DNA of 9,636 bases from Thermofilaceae archaeon (GTDB taxonomy: Archaea; Thermoproteota; Thermoprotei; Thermofilales; B69-G16): contig JALURF010000135.1 in NCBI GenBank assembly GCA_027017165.1, positions 1 to 9,636 on the forward strand, given 5' to 3'. The notes beneath the pieces were generated by a model. That model did no database searches. It was not told the DNA's origin and saw nothing but the letters and a program-made list of their open reading frames with translations. How positions within the stretch are numbered: position 1 is the stretch's first letter; each line of letters starts with the position of its first letter. The position numbers and the translations under genes were made by a program. Shown piece after piece: positions 1 through 5,142 of this stretch.

Positions 1-165
1 TTACTTGGGAGATATCAAAAACACTTAGATTTCAAACAAGATGTAATACTGGTTTTTCATGAAGAATTTAAAAGAGAATACGTGGCGAAAGCCAAGTTCG
101 TCGTCAGGACCGGAGAATTCACACCCTACTCGAATATAGCGTTAATCTGTGGAGTTCCTTTCTAA
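1..165 (+). CDS. rbsD: RbsD/FucU-family sugar mutarotase, C-terminal fragment (5' end outside window)
   Basis: An open frame enters at base 1 and ends at TAA 163-165, giving 54 residues. Its end matches the C-terminus of D-ribose pyranase RbsD: an FHEEFK segment (visible residues 19-24) corresponds to the THEQFK stretch of E. coli RbsD, and the tail RTGEFTPYSNIALICGVPF (36-54) corresponds to the family hallmark RSGECSPYANIILCAGVTF. The Tyr and Asn of the PY-x-N motif (Tyr43, Asn45), which belong to the active site in this family, are kept, as is the His of the preceding segment (His20). RbsD interconverts pyranose and furanose forms of ribose so that ribokinase can use it; FucU does the same for fucose anomers. 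The fragment is too short to choose between them, so the symbol is tentative. The proximity of PRPP synthase and a PRTase-type regulator makes ribose attractive, but this is inference. The gene is uncommon in archaea as far as I know. Confidence 0.85.
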   Translation, partial: LLGRYQKHLDFKQDVILVFHEEFKREYVAKAKFVVRTGEFTPYSNIALICGVPF

Positions 166-269
166 ACCGACAGAGTTGTTCGATTAGCATACCGCTTTAG
201 AAGATGCATGCTCACGAAATACCAGTGCTTAAGCTCTTGTTAACCTAATGGCCGTAATGATACGTTCAA

Positions 270-288
270 GAGTATATTCACCATACTC
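270..288. repeat. Inverted repeat GAGTAT-N7-ATACTC
   Basis: Perfect 6-bp arms (270-275 and 283-288) flank a 7-nt spacer, followed by A+T-rich sequence. It lies about 105 bp after the rbsD-like stop and about 100 bp before the next start. It could be a weak RNA hairpin at the end of the upstream transcript or a dyad binding site for a regulator. Six-base arms can occur by chance, so confidence is low. Confidence 0.3.
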
Positions 289-341
289 ATTTAAATTCCA
301 GATCTAAATCCATAAAGCGTCGCACCACGAGTTTGAATGAT

Positions 342-358
342 TTAAGACAAAAGCTTAA
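342..358. repeat. Inverted repeat TTAAG-N7-CTTAA overlapping the promoter
   Basis: Five-bp perfect arms (342-346 and 354-358) are separated by 7 nt, the same spacing as the repeat at 270-288 but with a different arm sequence. The right arm overlaps the presumed TATA element of the HTH-PRTase gene, which is where an autoregulatory operator would act. The arms are short and A+T-rich, so chance is a real alternative. Confidence 0.25.
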
Positions 359-366
359 TATTTATT
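349..366 (+). promoter_or_regulatory. Putative BRE/TATA promoter of the HTH-PRTase gene
   Basis: A purine-rich AAAAG is followed by CTTAATATTTATT, centred near 360. A start about 25-27 bp downstream would fall at about 385-388, directly before ATG 391. No Shine-Dalgarno match lies upstream of that ATG, so a leaderless or nearly leaderless mRNA is the best reading. Confidence 0.45.
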
Positions 367-390
367 GTAACGGTAACACAAGAGATATTC

Positions 391-1113
391 ATGTCCTCTA
401 TAGACGATATGTTGCTAAGGCTGGAAGCTATCTCACTATTGAGAAGATTGAAGAAATATTACAAGTATAGAGAACTTAGAAATTATTTTGGGCTTGACAT
501 ACCTCTTTTAAGCAAGTACGTTAGAGGGAGGCTTCTTCCCGGAAAGCGAAGAGCGGAAGAGATTATACAGAAGACGCTAGAGATTTTTAATATAGAAAAT
601 GAAATTAAGAAGTATATAAACCAGGGAGTTTACAACTATCCTGAATTAATGAATTTATCCGCATTTTCCTCCGATATATTATTCTACATCATCATACGAG
701 CTTATAATCTCTATAAAAAATCTAACATAACCAAAATACTATCCGTAGAAGGAGGAAGCCTATTAATAGCATCACCAATAGCTATGCTACTGGATAAAGG
801 CCTAGTATACGCTCTTAAAGACCGTTACATCAAGAATGCAGTAATAGAGCCTTATTCCCCCACTAATAGGATACAGACCAGATATATGAAATTCATAGCT
901 TTGCCGAAAAATGCTCTTAACTCTGAAGATAAAGTATTGATCATCGATGACATAATAGGGAGTGGAACCACGGTTATAGCATTACTGAATATTGCTAGAA
1001 AACTAGCTTCAGAAATTGTAGGAATATTTTGTGTTGGAATATCTTCAAAGAAGATCGTGAACTACATAGAAGAAAATTATAGAGTAAAAGTGTCGTATTT
1101 AATAGAGATTTGA
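391..1113 (+). CDS. Transcriptional regulator: N-terminal HTH plus type I phosphoribosyltransferase domain
   Basis: This 240-residue protein has two parts. Residues about 12-60 form a basic helix-turn-helix region with the pattern ELRNYFGLDIPLLSKYVRGR, which has the look of a DNA-recognition helix followed by Leu-Pro and a further helix. Residues about 85-240 are a type I PRTase fold with the PRPP-binding loop VLIIDDIIGSGTT at 182-194, including the paired acids Asp186-Asp187. This architecture is known from PurR of Bacillus and from archaeal PRTase-like regulators such as GfcR of Haloferax, which use the PRTase fold as a ligand sensor. ATG 391 is the first usable start: an in-frame stop lies at 343-345 with no start codon between. 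The gene runs convergent to PRPP synthase with a 12-bp gap. It is visibly more A+T-rich than its neighbours (for example 17 of 60 bases are G/C in 661-720). A true PRTase enzyme is possible, but the HTH argues for a regulator. Ligand and targets are unknown. Confidence 0.8.
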   Translation: MSSIDDMLLRLEAISLLRRLKKYYKYRELRNYFGLDIPLLSKYVRGRLLPGKRRAEEIIQKTLEIFNIENEIKKYINQGVYNYPELMNLSAFSSDILFYIIIRAYNLYKKSNITKILSVEGGSLLIASPIAMLLDKGLVYALKDRYIKNAVIEPYSPTNRIQTRYMKFIALPKNALNSEDKVLIIDDIIGSGTTVIALLNIARKLASEIVGIFCVGISSKKIVNYIEENYRVKVSYLIEI

Positions 1114-1125
1114 ATTATTAAAGGT

Positions 1126-2019
1126 TTAACCTCTTAGTCTCTTTAAATAATCAGCCACTACTGGTACAGCGGATACTAGGCTATATGGGCTAGGCACGGT
1201 ATCCGAGGCAACCAGTTCCTCCACGCCCTCGTGAAATACCCTATATTCGGCGTTCGCCGCGAGTATAGCATGCGCACAAGCCACAAACACTCTATTAGCT
1301 TTCCTCTCTTTAACTTTCCTAACCGTAGCTTCGATGGTGCCTCCCGTACTTATTATATCATCGACTATTAGAACATCTCTTCCCTCTATCAACTCTTCCT
1401 CTTTAGCTTTAACCTCGACCTCCATATCCCCCAGCCGTACCTTCTCTAAGACCATATACGGGGCCTGAAGCACGTCAGCTACTACTTTAGCCCACTGTTC
1501 AGCTTCTTCATCTGGTCCCACTACTACAGTATTTCCCCTCTCAACTCTATCCCTAAAGTATTTGCCTATCTCTTTCATGACCGATAAGTTGGTGAAGGGG
1601 ATTTTCGAAATCTCTTCTATATCCTGTACTCTGTGGAGGTGCATATCCACCGTTACGACGCGGTCGGTGCACATTTTTTCCAAGAGCTCTAGCACTACGG
1701 AAAGGCTGACAACTTCGCCGGGTTTAAACCGGGTGTCTTGTCTAGCATAGGGGAAGTAAGGTATTACGCCTATGACTTCGCGCGCGCCCAACTCTTTTAG
1801 AGTTCTCGAGATAAAAAGATATTCCATCAAATAGTCGTTCGGAGTCCTATACATGGACTGAACCAGGACTGCTGTCTCGCCTTTAGGCTCTTTGCCGAGC
1901 CGGATATAGAGTTCTCCATCTGGGAATTTCCGAGTTTCAACGCTTACATATTCTATTCCTAAAAATTTAGCCAGTTTTAACCCGAAGTATTTGCTCGCGG
2001 AACCAGCGTAAACGAGCAT
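1126..2019 (-). CDS. prs: Ribose-phosphate pyrophosphokinase (PRPP synthase), archaeal type
   Basis: The enzyme makes 5-phosphoribosyl 1-diphosphate from ribose 5-phosphate and ATP, feeding nucleotide, His and Trp synthesis. The 297 residues are full length for the family. Visible signatures are FPDGELYIR (32-40), the ATP-site segment YFPYARQDTRFKPGE (88-102), the metal/ATP-binding DMHLH (125-129), VGPDEEAEQWA (167-177), the flexible-loop Lys193-x-Arg195 and the PRPP loop VLIVDDIISTGGT (216-228). The start is ATG 2017-2019, supported by GAGGTG five bases upstream on the minus strand. At under 300 residues it is shorter than typical bacterial enzymes of about 310-320 residues, as usual for archaeal ones. 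It converges with the HTH-PRTase gene (12-bp gap) and diverges from gpsA (119-bp gap). No catalytic residue seems to be missing. Confidence 0.96.
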   Translation of the reverse strand: MLVYAGSASKYFGLKLAKFLGIEYVSVETRKFPDGELYIRLGKEPKGETAVLVQSMYRTPNDYLMEYLFISRTLKELGAREVIGVIPYFPYARQDTRFKPGEVVSLSVVLELLEKMCTDRVVTVDMHLHRVQDIEEISKIPFTNLSVMKEIGKYFRDRVERGNTVVVGPDEEAEQWAKVVADVLQAPYMVLEKVRLGDMEVEVKAKEEELIEGRDVLIVDDIISTGGTIEATVRKVKERKANRVFVACAHAILAANAEYRVFHEGVEELVASDTVPSPYSLVSAVPVVADYLKRLRG

Positions 2020-2024
2020 GAGAA

Positions 2025-2030
2025 CACCTC
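2025..2030 (-). promoter_or_regulatory. Shine-Dalgarno site of PRPP synthase
   Basis: The minus strand reads GAGGTG, then five bases, then ATG. Aligned to the archaeal 16S-complementary GGAGGTGAT, the start codon begins three bases after the last position. The same distance is seen for gpsA and the helicase, which makes it a useful yardstick for choosing starts in this window. Confidence 0.7.
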
Positions 2031-2055
2031 GTATTTTGCTATACTAGCTTTAGGA

Positions 2056-2068
2056 GTTTATTTATCTT
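2056..2068 (-). promoter_or_regulatory. Putative TATA promoter of PRPP synthase
   Basis: On the minus strand this reads AAGATAAATAAAC, centred near 2061. A start about 26 bp downstream falls near 2035, just ahead of the GAGGTG site, giving a leader of roughly 15 nt. It lies back-to-back with the gpsA promoter, whose TATA element is about 40 bp away. Confidence 0.45.
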
Positions 2069-2092
2069 ACTATTCTCTTCCATAAAATAGCA

Positions 2093-2106
2093 CGGAAACT
2101 TTATTT
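2093..2106 (+). promoter_or_regulatory. Putative BRE/TATA promoter of gpsA
   Basis: The stretch CGGAAACTTTATTT has a purine-rich BRE-like half (GGAAA) followed by CTTTATTT, centred near 2103. The expected start is near 2128, immediately before the ribosome-binding site at 2130. A second A+T-rich candidate (ACTATACATA, 2111-2120) would start the RNA at about the GTG codon and would leave the ribosome site unused, so it is less likely. Confidence 0.45.
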
Positions 2107-2129
2107 CACAACTATACATAAACATTTTC

Positions 2130-2135
2130 GGTGAT
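2130..2135 (+). promoter_or_regulatory. Shine-Dalgarno site deciding the GTG start of gpsA
   Basis: GGTGAT, then three bases, then GTG 2139-2141. This match fixes a GTG start exactly where the Rossmann-fold N-terminus (MKVAILGAG) should begin. Confidence 0.7.
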
Positions 2136-2138
2136 TTC

Positions 2139-3170
2139 GTGAAGGTAGCCATTTTAGGAGCTGGAGCTATGGGTAGCGCTTTAGCGGTACCATTGGTGGA
2201 TAGAGGGCATGAAATCAGGCTTTGGGGAACTAAGTACGATATCAGGATACTGGATGGCATTGTTAAAGGCGAAACCCATCCTAGAATAGGAGTCAACATA
2301 CCCAAAGTTGTGAAAATCTACTATCCAAAGGATCTTCCTAAAGCTATGGAAGGGATAGATGCGGTTATCCTGGGGGTGAGCTCGGCGGGTGTAGCGCCAG
2401 TTTCGGAACAGATCAAAGATATCTTAAACAGGAATACCCCTATACTGATCGTAGCCAAGGGATTAGAAGAAGTAGAGGGAGAAATATTAACGATGACCCA
2501 AATCGTCGAAAAGGTGATAGGTGGATCGGATAGAATAGTGTATATCTCTGGTCCTTCTATAGCTAAAGAGCTGGCTCATAAATTCCCTACAGCTGTCGTG
2601 TATAATTCTAAAAATTTAAAGTTAGCGGAGAATATTAAGAGGGAATTTGAGACAGCGTATTACAGAATAAGCGTTAGCGACGATGTTATAGGGGCTGAAC
2701 TCTGTGCCTCGCTTAAAAACGTCTACGCTATAGCAATAGGTTGGTTTGACGGATTCGCCAAAAAGAGAAATGGATTAGAGATGAATAATGCGAAATCAGC
2801 TTTTTTCGTACAAGCAGTTGAGGAAATGGCCTGTATCGTCGAGCGCATGGGTGGTAGAAGAGAAACTGTGTACGGGTTATCCGGGATAGGCGATCTCTTA
2901 GTCACCGCTAGAGGTGGAAGAAACGGTATGTTCGGCATGTTTATAGGAATGGGTTTCTCCGTACCCGAGGCGCTGGAGGAGATGAAGAAGAGAGGAGTTG
3001 GAGTCGTAGAGGGCTATGTGGCGGCAGAGATGGCCTATAAGCTTATAGATGGGAAGTTTAATAGAGACGAGCTTCCTCTCTTTTACAGTATATACGAAGT
3101 TCTCTACGAAGGACTAGAAGTCTCGACGGCTGTTGGGAGAGTTTTGGATTCTCTATCTAAACTAGGATAG
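2139..3170 (+). CDS. gpsA: NAD(P)-dependent glycerol-3-phosphate dehydrogenase, GpsA type
   Basis: Members interconvert dihydroxyacetone phosphate and sn-glycerol 3-phosphate with NAD(P)H in the cytoplasm. The 343 residues are full length. Residues 1-15 are the Rossmann start with GAGAMGSA (7-14). A cofactor/phosphate-site AKGLE lies at 106-110 and SGPSIAKEL at 137-145. The catalytic Lys193 lies in SLKNVYAI (191-198), preceded by GAELC. The C-terminal domain has NNAK (216-219), Asp252 in GLSGIGDL, and RN at 261-262, in the positions of the bacterial GDNAK, GLGDL and SRN motifs. So the active site looks intact. The start is GTG with a good ribosome site. The zinc dehydrogenase follows after 42 bp with its own promoter-like sequence. 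In archaea the lipid backbone comes from glycerol 1-phosphate made by an unrelated enzyme, so this protein is more likely catabolic, or makes G3P for another purpose. Substrate variation cannot be excluded. Confidence 0.88.
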   Translation: MKVAILGAGAMGSALAVPLVDRGHEIRLWGTKYDIRILDGIVKGETHPRIGVNIPKVVKIYYPKDLPKAMEGIDAVILGVSSAGVAPVSEQIKDILNRNTPILIVAKGLEEVEGEILTMTQIVEKVIGGSDRIVYISGPSIAKELAHKFPTAVVYNSKNLKLAENIKREFETAYYRISVSDDVIGAELCASLKNVYAIAIGWFDGFAKKRNGLEMNNAKSAFFVQAVEEMACIVERMGGRRETVYGLSGIGDLLVTARGGRNGMFGMFIGMGFSVPEALEEMKKRGVGVVEGYVAAEMAYKLIDGKFNRDELPLFYSIYEVLYEGLEVSTAVGRVLDSLSKLG

Positions 3171-3178
3171 GCTTTAGT

Positions 3179-3193
3179 CGAAATTTTATTTTA
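3179..3193 (+). promoter_or_regulatory. Putative BRE/TATA promoter of the zinc dehydrogenase
   Basis: CGAAA followed by TTTTATTTTA, centred near 3188, would start RNA near 3213, right at the GTG/ATG start cluster. No Shine-Dalgarno sequence precedes those codons, so the transcript is probably leaderless. Read-through from gpsA may also occur, since only 42 bp separate the genes. Confidence 0.4.
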
Positions 3194-3212
3194 CCTCGAT
3201 TTATTTTGTTAT

Positions 3213-4262
3213 GTGGCTATGAAAGCAGCTGTACTTTATGGTCCGCGGGTTTTAAAGATCGAGGATAGACAGGTTCCGTCTATAGGTGAGAGAGAAGTTT
3301 TGGTGAGGGTGAAAGTAACTACTATATGTCCTACTGATTTGAGGAAATATACGGGTCATTCAACTTTCAAAGAGCCTCTCGTTCTAGGTCACGAGTTTTC
3401 CGGCGTTATAGAGGAAGTTGGAGAGAAAGTTGATTTTTTAGAGAAGGGGGATAGAGTAACGGTTCTTCCTTTCATCTTCTGTGATAACTGTAGGTACTGT
3501 AGAATGGGGAGACATAATCTCTGCTTGAAACTAGGCGGTATAGGAGGCGCCGCAGAATTGGGAGTTAAGCTAGACGGTTCATTTGCCGAATATGTTAAAG
3601 TTCCGGCTAAAAACGTCTACAAGCTGGGCAGAAACATGACCTACACTGAGGGATCGCTGATAGAACCGCTGGCGGCGAGCCTCGGCGGCTTACTAAACGC
3701 TGAGCTTAAGCCGGGAGAAACAGTGTTGATAATAGGCGCGGGGCCTATGGGTTTGCTTCAGATCTCCCTAGCCAGGATGATGGGGGCTGGCAGGATAATC
3801 GTGAGCGATCTCTTAGATGAAAGGCTTAAATATGCTGAAGAATTCGGAGCCGATGTTGTCATCAACCCCGTGAGAGAGAGCGTATACGACGTGGTGATGA
3901 GGGAGACGCGGAACTACGGAGTAGACGTAGCCATGTTATCGACCGGAGGCACTATAATGGCTTCTCTGGCTTCTGAAGCCCTCAAGTTCACGGCTAAGGG
4001 GGGTAGAATAGTGGTATTCGCCGGAGTTTGGCCTCCTACAAACGCTTCGCTTGATTTAAATCCTATACACTACGGGGAGAGGAAGCTCGTGGGAAGCTTT
4101 ATCTATAACAGGGAGATATTCTCGAGAGCTTTAGAAGTGGCGGCTAGCGGTAGAGTAAACCTGGAGAGACTCGTAACTCATAGGTTTCCTCTCAATAATA
4201 TAGAGAAGGCTTTTCAAGTCGCCTTAAGTAAAGAAGGATTAAAAATTGCCTTAACTCCCTAA
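3213..4262 (+). CDS. Zinc-dependent medium-chain alcohol/polyol dehydrogenase
   Basis: This 349-residue protein is a cytosolic NAD(P)-dependent oxidoreductase of the MDR (GroES-like plus Rossmann) superfamily. Catalytic zinc ligands are visible: Cys39 in ICPTDL, His60-Glu61 in LGHEFSG, and Glu151 in IEPLA. The structural-zinc lobe is complete (Cys90, Cys93, Cys96, Cys104). The cofactor fold starts with GAGPMG (175-180), and Asp199 at the end of the second strand suggests NAD+ over NADP+. The pattern is closest to sorbitol/threonine/short-chain alcohol dehydrogenases; the substrate cannot be read from sequence. GTG 3213 fits the predicted leaderless transcript start. ATG 3219, two codons later, would give MKAAVLYGP, the commoner N-terminus in this family, and is nearly as likely. 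The upstream gpsA suggests polyol or C3 metabolism, but only weakly. The last 4 bp overlap the end of the convergent hydrolase gene. Confidence 0.92.
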   Translation: MAMKAAVLYGPRVLKIEDRQVPSIGEREVLVRVKVTTICPTDLRKYTGHSTFKEPLVLGHEFSGVIEEVGEKVDFLEKGDRVTVLPFIFCDNCRYCRMGRHNLCLKLGGIGGAAELGVKLDGSFAEYVKVPAKNVYKLGRNMTYTEGSLIEPLAASLGGLLNAELKPGETVLIIGAGPMGLLQISLARMMGAGRIIVSDLLDERLKYAEEFGADVVINPVRESVYDVVMRETRNYGVDVAMLSTGGTIMASLASEALKFTAKGGRIVVFAGVWPPTNASLDLNPIHYGERKLVGSFIYNREIFSRALEVAASGRVNLERLVTHRFPLNNIEKAFQVALSKEGLKIALTP

Positions 4263-5071
4263 CATTTTTTAAAACAGTATTCCAAGAACTCGTATAGAAC
4301 ATCTAGAGACTCTTCTACGGTTTTCTCTTCATGTCCAAAGCCTTCAACTATATGAAACTTGTATAAGAGATCGGCTTTACCACTCTCTTTCAACCTGTTT
4401 ACGAGTTTTTCGCTAAATTCCAGGGGGACAGCTGGGTCTTTATCACCGTGGATGATTAAAAGCGGTACTTTAAGCTCTCCTATTCTCCTTAAAGGCGAAT
4501 ATCTTGCATATTCTTCTGTGAATTTTAAGAGTTTAGGTTCTCCTCCAAACTCCTTTTTTACATCCGCTAAGAAGCGAAACGCGGCTTTTAAAGCGCTTAA
4601 ATCCTTAATTTTAAACACGGCTACCGGCAGCATTGAGAGCATCCTAACTACATATCTGACCTGCATCTCCACATCTACCACGCCGTAAATATCCACTACT
4701 CCGTATAAATCTTCGGGATTTTCTATCGCGTACATAAGGGCTACATGGCCGCCCATCGAAGTTCCTAGAACTACGAATTTTTCAACTTGATGCTTCTCCC
4801 TCATATAATTAATTAAATTTTTAATGCTCTTCAAGGCTTTTTTGAGCGGGTAACCCCCAGAACCGTAGTCCGAAGCCCCCCAGTAATAGCCCTTCGCTAC
4901 TATAGCTTCGCCGAGCTTGTCAAGATGCCTATGCAGGTTTTCCACATACCTGCCCTGCTCCACCCATCCCCTACACCCTATAACGGCGTAGCGTCCGACA
5001 GGGTTTAGAGGTATTTTGATTATGTTTAGCGAATCATCCAGTTTTACCTCTTCCTCTTTAAAAGACTTCAT
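4259..5071 (-). CDS. Alpha/beta-hydrolase fold protein (esterase/peptidase-like)
   Basis: The 270-residue protein is a soluble alpha/beta hydrolase. The nucleophile elbow GTSMGGH (103-109) supplies Ser105. Asp212 in IIHGDKDPAVP (207-216) and His247 in EGFGHEEK (243-250) complete a canonical triad in the right order and spacing. Between about residues 132 and 195 lies a helical insertion that acts as a cap in such proteins. No signal peptide or membrane segment is visible, so it is probably cytoplasmic. The layout recalls dienelactone-hydrolase, acylaminoacyl-peptidase and monoglyceride-lipase-like members; the substrate is unknown. ATG 5069-5071 is preceded on the minus strand by GAGGG, only three bases away and inside an inverted-repeat arm. 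It is divergent from the MFS transporter and may share a control region with it, so a joint role in handling one compound is plausible but unproven. Confidence 0.88.
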   Translation of the reverse strand: MKSFKEEEVKLDDSLNIIKIPLNPVGRYAVIGCRGWVEQGRYVENLHRHLDKLGEAIVAKGYYWGASDYGSGGYPLKKALKSIKNLINYMREKHQVEKFVVLGTSMGGHVALMYAIENPEDLYGVVDIYGVVDVEMQVRYVVRMLSMLPVAVFKIKDLSALKAAFRFLADVKKEFGGEPKLLKFTEEYARYSPLRRIGELKVPLLIIHGDKDPAVPLEFSEKLVNRLKESGKADLLYKFHIVEGFGHEEKTVEESLDVLYEFLEYCFKKC

Positions 5072-5075
5072 TTTC

Positions 5076-5091
5076 CCTCTAGAAATAGAGG
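5076..5091. repeat. Inverted repeat CCTCTA-GAAA-TAGAGG between hydrolase and MFS genes
   Basis: Perfect 6-bp arms flank a 4-base spacer. It lies directly upstream of the hydrolase ATG and covers its predicted transcript start and the GAGGG ribosome-site candidate (minus strand 5079-5075). As DNA it is a plausible operator. As RNA, if transcription begins upstream of it, the stem would hide that ribosome site. Confidence 0.45.
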
Positions 5092-5095
5092 TTGG

Positions 5096-5108
5096 AAAGA
5101 AATAAATT
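5096..5108. promoter_or_regulatory. Putative shared bidirectional TATA element of hydrolase and MFS genes
   Basis: The plus strand reads GAAAGAAATAAATT, with a purine-rich BRE-like half and an AATAAATT core centred near 5104. The minus strand reads AATTTATTTC over the same bases. A start about 26 bp away in either direction falls near 5130 for the MFS gene and near 5078 for the hydrolase gene, both just ahead of the preferred start codons. No other TATA-like element is visible in the gap, so one element may serve both genes. Confidence 0.4.
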
Positions 5109-5139
5109 CACCGGTAATGGGTTAGCAACGCCGGTGAAT
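5106..5139. repeat. Inverted repeat ATTCACCGG-N16-CCGGTGAAT at the MFS start
   Basis: Perfect 9-bp arms (5106-5114 and 5131-5139) are separated by 16 bp. The left arm abuts the TATA core. The right arm contains the GGTGA ribosome site (5133-5137) of the preferred MFS start at 5143. Two half-sites 25 bp apart fit a dimeric or paired repressor that would block the promoter; alternatively the RNA stem could mask the ribosome site. A perfect 9-bp match at this spot is unlikely to be chance. Confidence 0.6.
5133..5137 (+). promoter_or_regulatory. Shine-Dalgarno site favouring GTG 5143 as MFS start
   Basis: GGTGA, five bases, then GTG 5143-5145. The spacing matches the sites of gpsA, PRPP synthase and the helicase within one base. 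The farther-upstream TTG at 5092 lacks such a site, since GAGG directly abuts it, and it would precede the predicted TATA element. Confidence 0.6.
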
Positions 5140-5142
5140 AAG

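Larger units (their letters stand above)
166..390. other. Intergenic region between rbsD-like gene and HTH-PRTase gene
   Basis: This is 225 bp with no convincing gene on either strand; the longest ATG-initiated frames are only 14-17 codons. It holds two short perfect inverted repeats (270-288 and 342-358) and a promoter-like A+T-rich stretch next to the downstream start. No tRNA cloverleaf and no paired C/D boxes were seen. It is the longest gene-free stretch in an otherwise tightly packed window, so it probably carries the regulatory signals of the downstream regulator and possibly the end of the rbsD-like transcript. Confidence 0.6.

Noticed and set aside
204..248. Short ATG frame of 14 codons in the left gap
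   Set aside because: It has no ribosome site, no promoter at the right distance and no recognisable sequence.
251..265. C-box-like AATGATA, considered as part of a C/D-box guide RNA
   Set aside because: No matching D box (CTGA) or C'/D' pair was found at a suitable distance.
1122..1132. AGGTT-T-AACCT dyad between the convergent HTH-PRTase and prs genes
   Set aside because: A single-base spacer cannot form a hairpin loop, and the dyad overlaps the prs stop codon; it is most likely coincidental.
2039..2305. 88-codon minus-strand frame across the prs-gpsA gap
   Set aside because: It lies antisense to the start of gpsA and across both divergent promoters, and its sequence is low-complexity Ser/Pro/Leu without a recognisable domain.
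4359..4688. 109-codon plus-strand frame inside the hydrolase gene
   Set aside because: It is antisense to a hydrolase with an intact catalytic triad and reads as a Ser/Leu-rich shadow with no family resemblance.
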